NCBI RefSeq assembly: GCF_016859285.1 | Contig: NC_053412.1 | Coordinates: 7,654,426 to 7,718,425, forward strand | Reading direction: 5' to 3' | DNA length: 64,000 nt | Source of the DNA: Xiphias gladius | Lineage: Eukaryota; Chordata; Actinopteri; Istiophoriformes; Xiphiidae | Shown: piece after piece, positions 53,488 to 64,000 of the stretch | Numbering within the stretch: position 1 is the first letter of the stretch | How the letters are laid out: each line of letters opens with the position of its first letter | Notes under the pieces: generated by a model | Told to the model about the DNA's origin: nothing | What the model saw: the letters and a program-made list of their open reading frames with translations, nothing else | Databases searched by the model: none | Translations under genes and position numbers: made by a program

Positions 53488-55936
53488 ATGGCAAAATTTG
53501 TGCTCGCTTTTAACATTTAACTGTGTATAAAATGTTCGTAATTTTCATTTCGACACTTTCGCCCGCTACGGGTAAAACAGACTGCCCTCATTATGCCAAA
53601 GCAGAACTTTTTAGCAGATGCTCTGCAGCGATCTCTGCAGATCCCAGATAAATGGAAGGCGATCTCTCTTATTTTAGATCTCTTTAATTTACAAACCACG
53701 ATTATAGCCTTCGTGTGACTTTTTCATCACCTCAATGTGACCTCTATTTGACCTCTGAAAGGAACGGTCGGGAAGCCACCTGCGGGAGAAATGGCCGGAA
53801 ACACGAGAAGTCCCCTTTGGTTTGGAGGGAACTGGTGGACCAAGGGGGCAAAGGGATGCTCTTAGGGGACTTCAGTGACTTCCTTGAGCATTGTCAGGTA
53901 GGCATAGATTAGGTTTTCCTAATTACTATCACTTCCAAACTCAAACTTCCAAGCCTGCCAGTTTCTTTAATAATCACTGGTTGTGCAGGAGTACTACAGC
54001 ATCACATCGGACACGTCTACAGATATAATGCTGAGTGTTGCAGCAGAGAATCTGGAGACCGAGATGAACCTTATTGTGGAGGAGCAGCACCGTGTCAGTC
54101 TCATCAAACCCCTTCATATATGGATCAGCTGGCGAGTTAGTCTGAAAAACTTCAAACTGGAGATAAAGACACATTTTGTCCCCCTTAGGAATTTGTGGAA
54201 ATATTTCTCAGCTGACAGATTGGGTGTAAACTTTCCCATTGCCTCTCCAGTGCTCTCAGCCCAAAATTGCCACTTCCTGATCCCCAACCTGCTCTCTGCT
54301 GAAGTGTTCCCCCACGTTGCTGCAATCGGCCTCCGCCTACTGGATCTGGCGGGGGGGCGAGGAGGGATTGCAGGAGTTGAGGATGGAGACAGAGGACCTG
54401 GCACTCCCTCTGCTCCATCAGGTATAGGACTTTTACAAAATTTTTATTTTTAAAATCAAATCAGAAAAAAAATAAAGCCGTCTGATTATTTGTTAACAGG
54501 TAAGCATTCATACAGATCTGGAGCAAGCCTTCCGAGAAGCGGATGTCACCCTCCTGCTGGATGAGCGGTGGTCTGATGACAGTGATACAGCGACTGAGAG
54601 TGAGCAGGAGATGCTCGCTCCATTGACAGCGACCAATTTGTCACCATGGCAACTCAACTGGAGAATGAAGCCAGGGCCATAATCGCAAAGAAGCTGAAAG
54701 TTAAGGCGTCGGGTAGCTGCTGTAAATTATTTGACCCATACTTCCATTGCATTTTAGCACCAGCCCCTTTCGTGCAAGACTAATAATGTCTCCCTCTTCT
54801 TCTACTCTAGATATTACAGATGTCATCGTTTGGGGAAATATCAGTGGTAGTTTCTACATTGACCTGCAGAGGGCAAAGGTTTTCAACTATGACAAATCAA
54901 AGGACCTGCCTTCTCTTCACAGATGCTCCTAAAGATTTTCCATGACAGGTTTGTTACAATAACAAAAAGCTTTTCCATAAGTTATAGGTATTAATATGCA
55001 AAATACCAGTTATTGATATTATTAGAGACAGAGTGTTTCTTAGTGTGTCTTACACTAGATTAATGGCATTTCCTAATTTTACATTCTGTACTGCATTCAC
55101 TGTATTTGTTAACTCCACCTCACTTGCACTTTGTCAGTGATTTCAGTCTGTGCCAGGGTTGATTGCACAATATCATCTGACCCAGCAATCTGCCTGCTCT
55201 GAAAACATCCTGTGCTGGGATATGCCAATAATCCAACAATCTCATTTTCCCTTCCAGGAAACGGTTGGAGACAGACTTTCAAGACTTGGCGCGCTCTCAG
55301 CGTGCAGCTGTGGCTTCAGAGCGCTGCCAAGCAGCTGCCATGTCAGCTGCCAGTGGGATCCTCACCATTCTAAAGGCTTGGAATGGTGCTTGCAGTCCGG
55401 ATAAAGTCTTCTCTCTGGGTGTGCTATGCCCAGGTAAAAAAAAAAAACAGCCAAGCAATATGTGTGACAAAATGACCTACGACATTGTAGTGGACAGGGG
55501 TGGAGTTCAACTTCAAATCCCTATTTTAGCTCTAATATTGACTGAGCTGGCCGGTGCTGAAATGGGATTGTTTTTGGCTACTTGCAGGCTACTACAATCT
55601 CCTAGACGGAATCGTCCTCTCAGTTCCAGTTCCCTTGACAGACGGTAAATGGTCCGTGCAATTTTCATCGGTGACGAACTGAGGGAGAGACTTCAGCTTT
55701 TTGCTAGTGAACTAGGGCAAGTATGTCAAGTTACAGGAATACTGAGGGATGTTGCAAAACACACATTTTCGTAGCTATGATATGTTGTTAGCACTTAAAC
55801 CTACGGTGTTTACAAAAATGCTTCTAAAGTACTAATAGAATTTTTTCCTCTTTTCCAGGAAAATGAACTTGGGTCAGAAAATTGCATGATTGTTATAAAG
55901 AAGGAAGACAGTACACAGGCTAAAAACACAGGTTAG
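53488..55936 (+). pseudogene. mdh1b: mdh1b (malate dehydrogenase 1B-like) degraded gene
   Basis: Exon remnants follow MDH1B order: MAKFVLA at 53488; GKTDCPHYAKAELF at 53571; 53772-53897 ([20 protein letters not shown]); 53989-~54128; ~54251-54421; 54500-~54712; 54811-54948 ([16 protein letters not shown]); 55258-55433; 55588-55720; 55859-55936. The damage is multiple. No donor follows exon 1 and no AG precedes exon 2. There is an extra T in the run near 53610, a frame change near 54265-54275 and another in the G7 run near 54350. About 50-60 codons are missing near 54605-54630 with a frame change. Further frame changes occur near 54890 and 55655. Each breaks the frame or splicing. The neighbouring genes keep frame over long tracts, so base-calling error is an unlikely explanation. 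The intact protein would be an NAD-dependent dehydrogenase relative; no function is expected here. Confidence 0.85.
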
Positions 55937-58253
55937 AGGTAGATGATCAAAGGAAATAATCCAGATAAATTTCAGTACCACATCTTGAGTTTTTTCAGTT
56001 TGTTCTTTTATTCTCTTAGTTTCACATGTGGAGTTGCTGTTTTATTTTACCAGTTTAATGACAACAAATCTTTCCCGCTTTGTGAAACTCATCCATAGCT
56101 GTTATATTTTTAGATGTAAAAGATCAAACTGAGTACTTTATGGAAAAAGGAGAAATTAGAAAATATATTCCTTTTTTAAAATTGTACAGTTCAGTAAGTG
56201 CTTTTTTATATAGTTCAAGAAGCAATATTTTAAGCAGAAAACACACTACTACCATACACAAACTAGTCTGTTAATATCCTTCTCGAAATCTGATGTTATC
56301 ACTTGCCATCTATTTCCATCTACAGTTGGGTAGTCTCATCACATCAGAACTTTTATTCCCCTCGTTGGTAATTAATCAATGAATTTATATGGACTCTTTT
56401 AACCTGAAACATTCAAATTGACTTTTTTCTCACAAATTGTGGTACTTTGTCAGTTGACAAGGAGAACTTGAAAAGAGTGCTGTTTTTACATGCAGAATAT
56501 ACACGTTCCTTTTTAGCATTTCTACACTATACACAAGTAGGCATTGACTGAAAAAAAGGAAAGGTTAGTACAAATACAATGCACTACGACAAGTCGGGAG
56601 ATGGACACATTGTCTGTCATATTCAATTTGTACAACCCACCCCTGAGATTTAGATGCTGAGTGGTTTACAAAAGCAAAAACAGGCCTCTTGATGAAGTCG
56701 ATTATAGTGCTAGATTCCTTTTTGTCATCTCAAAAATGTTCCCCAGCAGCAGCCAGATACATAGTGAATAATTTAAGTAATATGTGCCTTCAAAAAGAGA
56801 AAAATCTGCTCTGGTAAAGGTAACCTTATTTTGAAAATTGACCTCAAATATTTATTACAGTAAATACATGCGTCATTCATGGCATGCATGGACTTGTCGT
56901 GGCACAAAGGAGGTTATTTGGTAAATATACATATCCCAGTGATGACTATACATGTACAAATACTTGGGTATAGATGGGCCTATCTAACAAGAAGCCTGTG
57001 GTTTTTCAACAAAGTTGCAGATCAAGAATAAATTCAATTACATATGGATCAATTACGTATGGATGTATGAAATGAAATTCTTATCACACACATAGATAAA
57101 AATGAAGCTTCAATCACAAAGAGGAAATTCGGGAACATTTCTTTTATCTTGCCACATCAAAGTCACTTATGTGTATGGGTAAAGATCTACTACTCGTCAA
57201 CATCCAACAATGTCAAAAATTAAGTTTCCATTTCCAGGCAACAGGTGAAAGACCACTAATAACTGAATACTGCTGTCAAAACTGTAAGCTTGGAGACGTT
57301 GGAGGTACGGATACAGTGAAGGATAATAATATTGTTTTACTAAGTCTAACTGGGAATACGCAACTACTTTTTAAACCTGAACGTCCATGGTGTCATCATT
57401 AAATTGCTTATCGTACAATCATTACGGGCAACTGAAGGGATCAAATTTACTTTCTAACTCCCTCTAAGGTTTAACAATTAAGTTCAATCAACTGACCATT
57501 AAATTAAATAATTTATAGTATATATTAATAGTCATATAATCCAATATTTCAACTCTTCACAATACCATCTAGATAAACAACTGCTTCTGAAGGAAAACAA
57601 GATGGAAGTGTTCAGCTGTTAGCCAAGGTAGAAAATAAAGGCATCATTATTCTGACATGAGACTGAATTTGAACAGGTTTTTTCATTACGCAGTGAGAAA
57701 TGTGCTTGATAAATTATCAGGCACATTTAAATGCTAGATAAACCATCAAACCTCAGAGCCCAGATATAAAATGCTACGCAGCCCCAGACAATAATGACGT
57801 CTCTGTAAGTATCAACCCGAGCTGGGCTCTGAACCTGCTCTCACTCAACATGGTACCATCAGGTCAGCAGGCAGTGTAACACCGCAACAAACTCTACTGT
57901 AAATGCATTACCGATGATTTCCGTTCTAGTTTTTGTATTTAAGTGTACAGATCAAACCTGTGTCATGAATGCCACCTGATAGTAGCTGATGATCCCAATA
58001 AAACGATGGTCCTGGACTAGAAAACAACTCAGGTGCCAAGGCTGAATAGACCCCTGTTATATGGGGCTATGAAAACAGAATGGACTGAGTAATCTCAACC
58101 ATCTGCCACTCAATCAACAACCAACAGTATTAAATGCCAAACTCTTTGATAACTGTCTTGTATATAGCAGTATGTATGGATATAATGTAGTTCTAACATA
58201 CAAATAAAAACAAAAACACTTGGAGGTGGGGGCAGGGGAAGGAAACAGGGAAG
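55937..58253. other. mdh1b remnant to retreg2 intergenic / retreg2 3' UTR
   Basis: This is 2.3 kb of AT-rich sequence without a supportable frame. The nearest minus-strand AATAAA that I see is at 56856-56851, which would give retreg2 a 3' UTR of about 1.4 kb. Confidence 0.45.
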
Positions 58254-60070
58254 CTATGACTGTGGTTGATGTTGAGGAGAGGGAGGTGTGTCTGGAGCTC
58301 CTCCCACCACCTGTCTGTCAGAGCTGACGTCCAGCCCTTCGTCCACCTGCTCCAGTTCACTTTGGTCCAGAAGCTCAAAGTCCTCTTCCTCAGTCGGAAC
58401 TAGTGTGTCGTCAGGCATCTCCTCGCCTGTGCCGCTTCGGGTCGTGATTGCCTCTTCCAGTTCCTCGTCAGGCCCCAGAGCCCCAATTGTAGTAACTGTA
58501 GTGTTAGCAGTGGTGTCGGTGGGTTGAGTGGAGGTCTCCGGAGCTCCCGGTGGGGTTTCAGTGGGGAGGAACTCGGCCAGAGAGGGATCCTCGCTGGCCT
58601 CACTGGAGCGGAGCAGCGCTGACAGAGTGTTCTGCACCACAGTGGAGATGGCCGTACTCACTATCTCCTCGCTCAAAGCCTCCAAGGACTGCTGTGCACC
58701 CTGGGTTACTGCAGCTTCCTTTTCCTCTCCCCCTTTCCTCCCTGCTTCCTCCCCTGTGCCTGGCACAGGCAATATGCCCTCCTCACCCCCTGGTGGTCGT
58801 CCATGTCCATTGAAGTGCGTGTTCACAAAGTGGAGCGGGGACGCCAGGTGCTGGATAAGGAGGCTGGCGGGGCTCAATGGTTCTCCCTCTGATTGAGCAC
58901 CAGCCTGGGCTCCGTCCACTTGGCAGGAACCTCGCAGAGGAAAATGGAGCAGGTTGTTCTCGATGGAGGGGAATTCCTCGACTGAGGGGAACTCGGGGAG
59001 ATCCCGAAGGTAGGCCTCCTCTGGGTCGCTGTGTAAACTCTGCTGGTCCAGGTCTAGTTCCAGACAGAGATGAGACACCAAAATATTAATGCCAACCAAC
59101 CCAAGAGCCTACGCCAATTGTAATAAAGAACACTGAGTTGTTCACAAAGTTTTAGTTTTAAAAACAAAAACTGAAAAACTGAACAGTTTTCAGCTGGCAG
59201 ACCGGTTTTCTTTGATTGCTGTGGCTGTGATTCAATAAAGTGAACCTTGTCTAACAGTGAGCTCACATCAGCAGAACCTCCTTTACCTCCTATAAAATGA
59301 AAGATAAAAATAGGAACACATACTTTGAATTACCACTGCCTCCACTGCTGAACTGACCCAAACCTTCCTCCCAAGCAAAAAAAAAACAACGTCTGTATAG
59401 GCACAGACTGAAGTGTGGTGTTGATATGAGTGATTATTTACCTTCAGAGACGTCAGTGAGTTGAGGAGTGGTGGCTCTGGACACTGAGAACCCTCCACTC
59501 TCCAAGATGGATGCCTCCTCATCCGACAACTCTGAGTCCGTGATTGCCATCGCCAGAGCTGTTGTCTTCACATCCACCTAAGAAATAAAAACACAGATAT
59601 ATAAATATTATTTATTATAATTGTCCCTGTTAAAACACACATGTATCATCATCTTTATAATCTTTTTACATAGTCAGGGTGATTATAAAACAGGCTCTGG
59701 CATCAAGAGTTAATCATTAAAGAAGTTTATGTGTATATGTTAAGTTGGCACTGTGCTCTGTAGGTCTTAATTCATTCCACAGACATTAACATTGTCAGTT
59801 ACTGAATGAACTATCCTACGGTTGCACTAATGGAAGTGTACTTGAAAGATACATTTACTACTCAACACTTCAGAGCTCCATCTAAATCTAAAAAAAAAAA
59901 AAAAAACTCTCTCAGAAGCATACTCTATGTGGCACTGTAATGTGGGTTTAGTTTACAGGTGTGTGTCCATACCGTTGGGGCAAAACAAGACAGCTCCTCC
60001 TCACTCTCACTCTCTGTTTCGGCTCTTGGCTCATCCCCCTCCTCAAACTCTTTCTTCACCTCTGTTAAAA

Positions 60071-60123
<53 letters not shown>

Positions 60124-63100
60124 GTCACCCCGTAGGAGAAAAACATGACTGACAGAACCGAGTCGAAAAAAAGGGATAGCACTCAATTACATACCATACC
60201 TTTAAATGAGCTACAGGAGAGTAAGGGTACCATACTGTATGTGAGATATAGGATCTAGGAACAAATGTAACCTGAGGAACTTCTGAATATACTCCCTTGA
60301 TGTTCATGGTTCAATTTACACAGTTATGTAACAGGTGGTGTTACGGTGTGTGCAGTGGTTTGTGTCTGGGTATCAGTGTGAATAAAAAGAAAGGTGATCT
60401 GCATCGATTCGAAACTCAAGCTCTTTGTATAACAGTTCCTCCTTGCATGCGTAAGTCCTGTATTAATGTTACACACACAAGCATGTGTGCACAAATTACA
60501 CTGGCCTAAATCTATAACATCAAAATGTCACAGCAGCACTCACTCCTCTTGTCGTGCTTGCGATGCTCGGTATCTCCCTTCATGCTGTAGTCCAGTTTCA
60601 TCAGGATTGGCTCCAAGCCCGTGTACATTCTCTGGATCAGTTCGTGGTACACCACCAGTGGCCACAAGAGCACGCTCAGGACTGAATGGGTGCACAGAAA
60701 AAAAAAAAAATTGAAAACTTTATAAACTGTCTTTATTCTTCACAAGTATCAAAACCAGATTCTGAAAATGAATATGGGGTGTATGATATACAAAAAGGCA
60801 GATTTTGTAATAAGAATCCAGTTAGGTGATCTATGAATGTTGTATGAAGAGATACAACACTACAAGATATCAAAATATAAGCATGACCTATAAAATAAAC
60901 ATCAAAATTCAGGGCCTGGAAAAACAGCTTTTTATGCCAATGAGGCACAAAGAGACTCACCTATAATATAGGAGATCATGATTCCTGGTACATAATGTCC
61001 AACGACGGCAAGTACAAAGCAGCCACTGCACATCATCACACAGAACTGAGAAAGAGAACAAATAAGAGAAATGAAGCTGCTGCACCCTCAGGCTGCAAGG
61101 GGAACGAGAGGAGGAAGTGAAAAAGTGGCATCTCTGCAGGTGAAAGTTTGTATAACACCTTGAAGATTCCCATACTCTACAGGGTTTTTAGTCTGCTGGT
61201 AAACTAAAGACAAGCATTTTGTCTTTTAGTCAGCAATTTTATTAGCCATGTTTACTTTTACAGACAGCATGCATACTACACTGACTGCATGTGAACAGAG
61301 ACTCTTAAGACTAAATCCACATTTTACAGATTTTAACTCAAGACAGTGAGAAATGGCATATCTGTACTTCCGACTGTCTGAGTCAAAGTGCCGTACCTTG
61401 CCGTGGTTCTGTCGTTTGTACTGCAGCATCTCCTGCAGGTACAGACAGCAGGTCAGATAGCTCTCAGCCAGGTGGTGGCTGAGCTCGGGAATACTGAGCA
61501 GACGCTGCTCAACGCGCATTGTTTCACTGTATGCAAACGAGAATACAGACACAAACAAACACGGAAAGAGAGTGCGAAAATCAACACGTGTAAAGGACAA
61601 AAATCTGTACTTAAAAGTGCCTCAGGCTGTACCTAAATGATTGCAGAGAGGTAGTGTAAGATTCCATGTCGGTGTTATGACAGTGGAGGGAGGGAGAAAC
61701 AGACAGATGAACACTAATACAACAGATATAACTGGACGAGAATAGCCTAACATTAGTTACAATGACATGGGGTCACACATGAAGAAAGTGGCATAAACAT
61801 AAAGTGTTGGAATTGACAAAGGCTCTCATTTTTGAATTATTTTAGAGGATGAAGACACAAGAGTGATGTCATAGAAAAAAAAACTATATTATAAGTTATG
61901 TGTTATTCACGAACACACTACACACCTTGGTACAGGGTGAGCCTCTGCCTGTTGAACTGCCGTAGAGGAAAAACACACACAATTAGCAGGAGATCATGAG
62001 CAGAAAATGTACGTTGGCAGACAAATCAAAAGGGTTCTGTGAATATTACCATAGAGCCTCGAGGGGTGAACGGGATCTTTTACGAATGTTCTTTTCTAAG
62101 ATTTTGTGCTTGCGGGCTTTGGAGCATAAAATGGGGTGTATTTTGCCACCGTGAACATTTGCTTGGGCGGTAGGTGATTGAACTTGGGGACCAGGCTCAA
62201 ATGACCTTAAGACTCGCGCTTACCTGTTATGATGGGCAACGTGGGCTTCCATCTCTCCAGTAGCATAAGTCCAAGTAGGGACACACTTAGCAGGAACAGA
62301 GGGCGCAGGGAGGTGGAAGACAGGAGCCTGTAGAGACACAGATGAACAGCCTTTCCAATCGGCTTACATTCAACACACTGACATACAAATATAATAAACA
62401 TACTTACAATGATAATAAGATCACTTTCCATATTAGACTTGTTTAATACATCTACATAGCACCTCTGTTTGTTGGCCTTGTATGATATGAGGCAGGACAA
62501 AGCAACAATCTGTCACTGACAGCTGCTTAACAAGGCCTGGGCAACTCGGCATGACACGAGTGTTTGTTGGGATTAAGCTCAACAGCAGCTGACAGGTGTA
62601 ACCACTCAAAATAACTCTGATTTTCTATTTTGTCAGAGCAATAATGCATTTCCCGATACTGCTTAATGCATGACGCCAGGTTAGCCGTGCTGAAAATGAA
62701 GTTTAAACTGGCTTGCAAGCTACGTTAGCATTGGGCTAAAGACATGGGATTAGCTAACTTGTCTTGACAGGCACCCGTAATATCCTCGTTGACGTTAGCC
62801 TTCTGGCAAATGATGCTCTTCCATGCAACCTAATCGAGCTGTCAGAGAGGTGACAAATGTGATTAAACATAGACTCGGCGGTTACCAGAATAATGTGTTG
62901 AGTGTCAGGGCGACAGAGATGCTGTACAACGGCCTCTCCCAGACCAGCAGCCTCTGCACCCATAGCAGCAGGGGCTCATACTGCGATAGCAAACCCTGAA
63001 GGAGCTCCCGCAGGCGGACGAGCTCCGGATTTTCGTCCCCGCAGACCTGCTCCGATGTCCCGGCAGGGAACAGCGCCTCCAGGCCGACCGAAGAGGAGGT

Positions 63101-63151
63101 AACCGAGGGGCGTCTTCTGGCCTCCTCTCCGCTCGCCATGTTTTCCTCCAC
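58254..63151 (-). CDS. retreg2: reticulophagy regulator 2 (FAM134A), 9 exons
   Basis: Coding exons, in transcript order: 63151-62886, 62327-62224, 61956-61926, 61526-61397, 61045-60961, 60681-60544, 60061-59973, 59577-59442, 59053-58254. Phases agree (1779 nt, 592 aa). Two ATGs (63151 and 63139) are in frame and either could start. The reticulon-homology region has hairpin 1 around [20 protein letters not shown] and [17 protein letters not shown], and hairpin 2 around [19 protein letters not shown] and [31 protein letters not shown] and [12 protein letters not shown] are RETREG2-type signatures. The last exon carries the LC3-interacting motif in [13 protein letters not shown]. It shapes ER tubules and recruits ATG8 proteins for ER-phagy. 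RETREG3 is a weaker alternative. Confidence 0.92.
58360..58385 (-). other. retreg2: retreg2 LIR (ATG8-binding) motif
   Basis: The minus strand encodes EDFELLDQ, an acidic-flanked F-x-x-L LIR core as in all FAM134 proteins. The surrounding Glu-rich sequence strengthens LC3/GABARAP binding in the family. It lies 40-odd residues from the C-terminus. Confidence 0.85.
60074..60118. repeat. (CA)n microsatellite abutting a retreg2 acceptor
   Basis: The tract lies 13 bases from the retreg2 exon that starts at 60061. On that transcript it is (UG)n followed by UUUUUUUUAACAG. Confidence 0.95.
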
Positions 63152-63813
63152 TTTGTTATGTTGTTTCGGAGATCACGGGGTATACGGAGAGATCAGCGTC
63201 AAGTTTTACAGAGCTAAAAAAAATTAGGCTTCCGGTTTTGACCTTCGAAATAAATCAGACACCTAGCATGAAGTACACAAAGCGAAGACGATGAATGGAA
63301 AAGATCTATTTGGTGAATGAAAATACAAATATTGAAAAACTGAATCCTGATTTTGGAACGACCAATAAACAAACCATAAAGGCTGTGGTTTTGACTTTGA
63401 AGCAAAAACAATTGGTATGGCATATGGGGCAAGAAGTTCACACAGTATCAATGTGAACGTGAAAAATGTTTTGGAAGGAGATAGCTTAATGTATGGCGTC
63501 CTAATTTGTATATATTCATGGTTAATGCAGGTTACAAAACACGCTGTTGTTCAAAGCTTACATACCAATAGAAAAACCTACATTTTTTTTTTTTTTTTAC
63601 AGATACCTTTATATTTAATATAGCCTGCGCCTACTTTACTGTGAAGACACTACAGATTTCCGGTGCTATTCTTGGTAATTTCTGTCATTTTGAAGTAACA
63701 ACGACACGGATGGGCGGACGGATCACTGGGCCCGTCACCGATGAGGGGGGGGAAAAAAAAAAAAAAAAAAAAAAAAAGTAGTCACGTGTTTCCTTGTTTA
63801 CTGTATAGAGAGG
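63152..63813. promoter_or_regulatory. retreg2 5' flank / probable promoter
   Basis: No gene frame is supported. ETS-like CTTCCGG or TTCCGG cores occur at about 63228 and 63657, a common feature of TATA-less promoters. A poly-A tract lies near 63755-63777. Confidence 0.35.
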
Positions 63814-64000
63814 ATGGGGTTAAAACCCAAGTGTGCCAACGTGTGGTCAGAGATAACGCTGCGTGAAGGTTACGTAAAGGTAACACACTTTGCCCCTGCG
63901 CGTATGCTCTTTAAAGCTCTCCCCAACATGTACAGCCTCATACTACCGGTTCTACTACTACTGTTAATCTATATTGTTTATATTTTGATAGGACTATTGT
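63814..64000 (+). other. open frame running off the right edge, unassigned
   Basis: From ATG 63814 the frame stays open for 62 codons to the end of the window (MGLKPKCANVWSEITLREGY then a hydrophobic stretch rich in Leu and Ile). A possible donor (AAG then GTAACA) lies near 63879, so only the first 20 or so codons might be coding. In mammals CNPPD1 lies head to head with RETREG2, but these residues do not resemble the CNPPD1 start as I recall it. It may be chance. Confidence 0.2.

Noticed and set aside
53571..55720. mdh1b frameshifts as sequencing errors at homopolymers
   Set aside because: Some lesions are multi-base deletions or splice-site losses outside homopolymers, and four neighbouring genes show no frame errors.
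61622..61662. Possible extra retreg2 mini-exon (ATGGAATCTTACACTACC on the minus strand)
   Set aside because: It has a fair donor but no AG at its 5' side, and the flanking exons already join in frame without it.

Overview
The window is vertebrate nuclear DNA, almost certainly from a ray-finned (teleost) fish. The evidence is split genes with GT-AG introns, dense (CA)n microsatellites, fish-type SINE remnants, and gene neighbours matching human 2q33-q35. Four protein genes can be reconstructed exon by exon with continuous reading frames. A fifth locus is a broken gene.

Layout from left to right. (1) raph1 (lamellipodin, minus strand) has 16 coding exons from 16300 down to 1176 and encodes about 1547 aa: an N-terminal acidic/coiled region, RA domain, PH domain and one 864-aa proline/glutamine-rich last exon. 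Its start codon lies at an exon edge, so its promoter is far upstream. A roughly 24 kb first intron, mostly repeats and unannotated DNA, leads to a GC-rich candidate promoter near 40.6-41.1 kb. (2) A 2 kb gap with a good CTCF-like motif separates raph1 from cd28 (plus strand, 43074-45739, 4 exons, 224 aa), a T-cell costimulatory receptor with variant ligand and signalling motifs. RAPH1 and CD28 are neighbours in mammals too. (3) fastkd2 (minus, 52686-47222, 11 coding exons, 676 aa) encodes a mitochondrial RNA-binding FAST kinase-domain protein. Head to head with it, sharing an 800 bp intergenic promoter, lies a degraded mdh1b (plus, 53488-55936) with several frameshifts, lost splice sites and an internal deletion. 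The human FASTKD2-MDH1B pair has the same arrangement. (4) retreg2/fam134a (minus, 63151-58254, 9 coding exons, 592 aa) encodes an ER-phagy receptor with two reticulon-type membrane hairpins and a C-terminal LIR motif. (5) An open frame runs off the right edge and is unassigned.

The genes do not form one pathway. They are linked by ancient synteny: raph1 acts in actin and leading-edge signalling, cd28 in T-cell costimulation, fastkd2 in mitochondrial RNA handling, and retreg2 in ER turnover. The most notable observations are the decay of mdh1b beside an intact partner, the altered cd28 motifs, and (UG)n tracts placed directly at several splice sites. I found no mobile-element ORF, CRISPR array, tRNA or rRNA gene. 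Gene names rest on family knowledge recalled without a database search.
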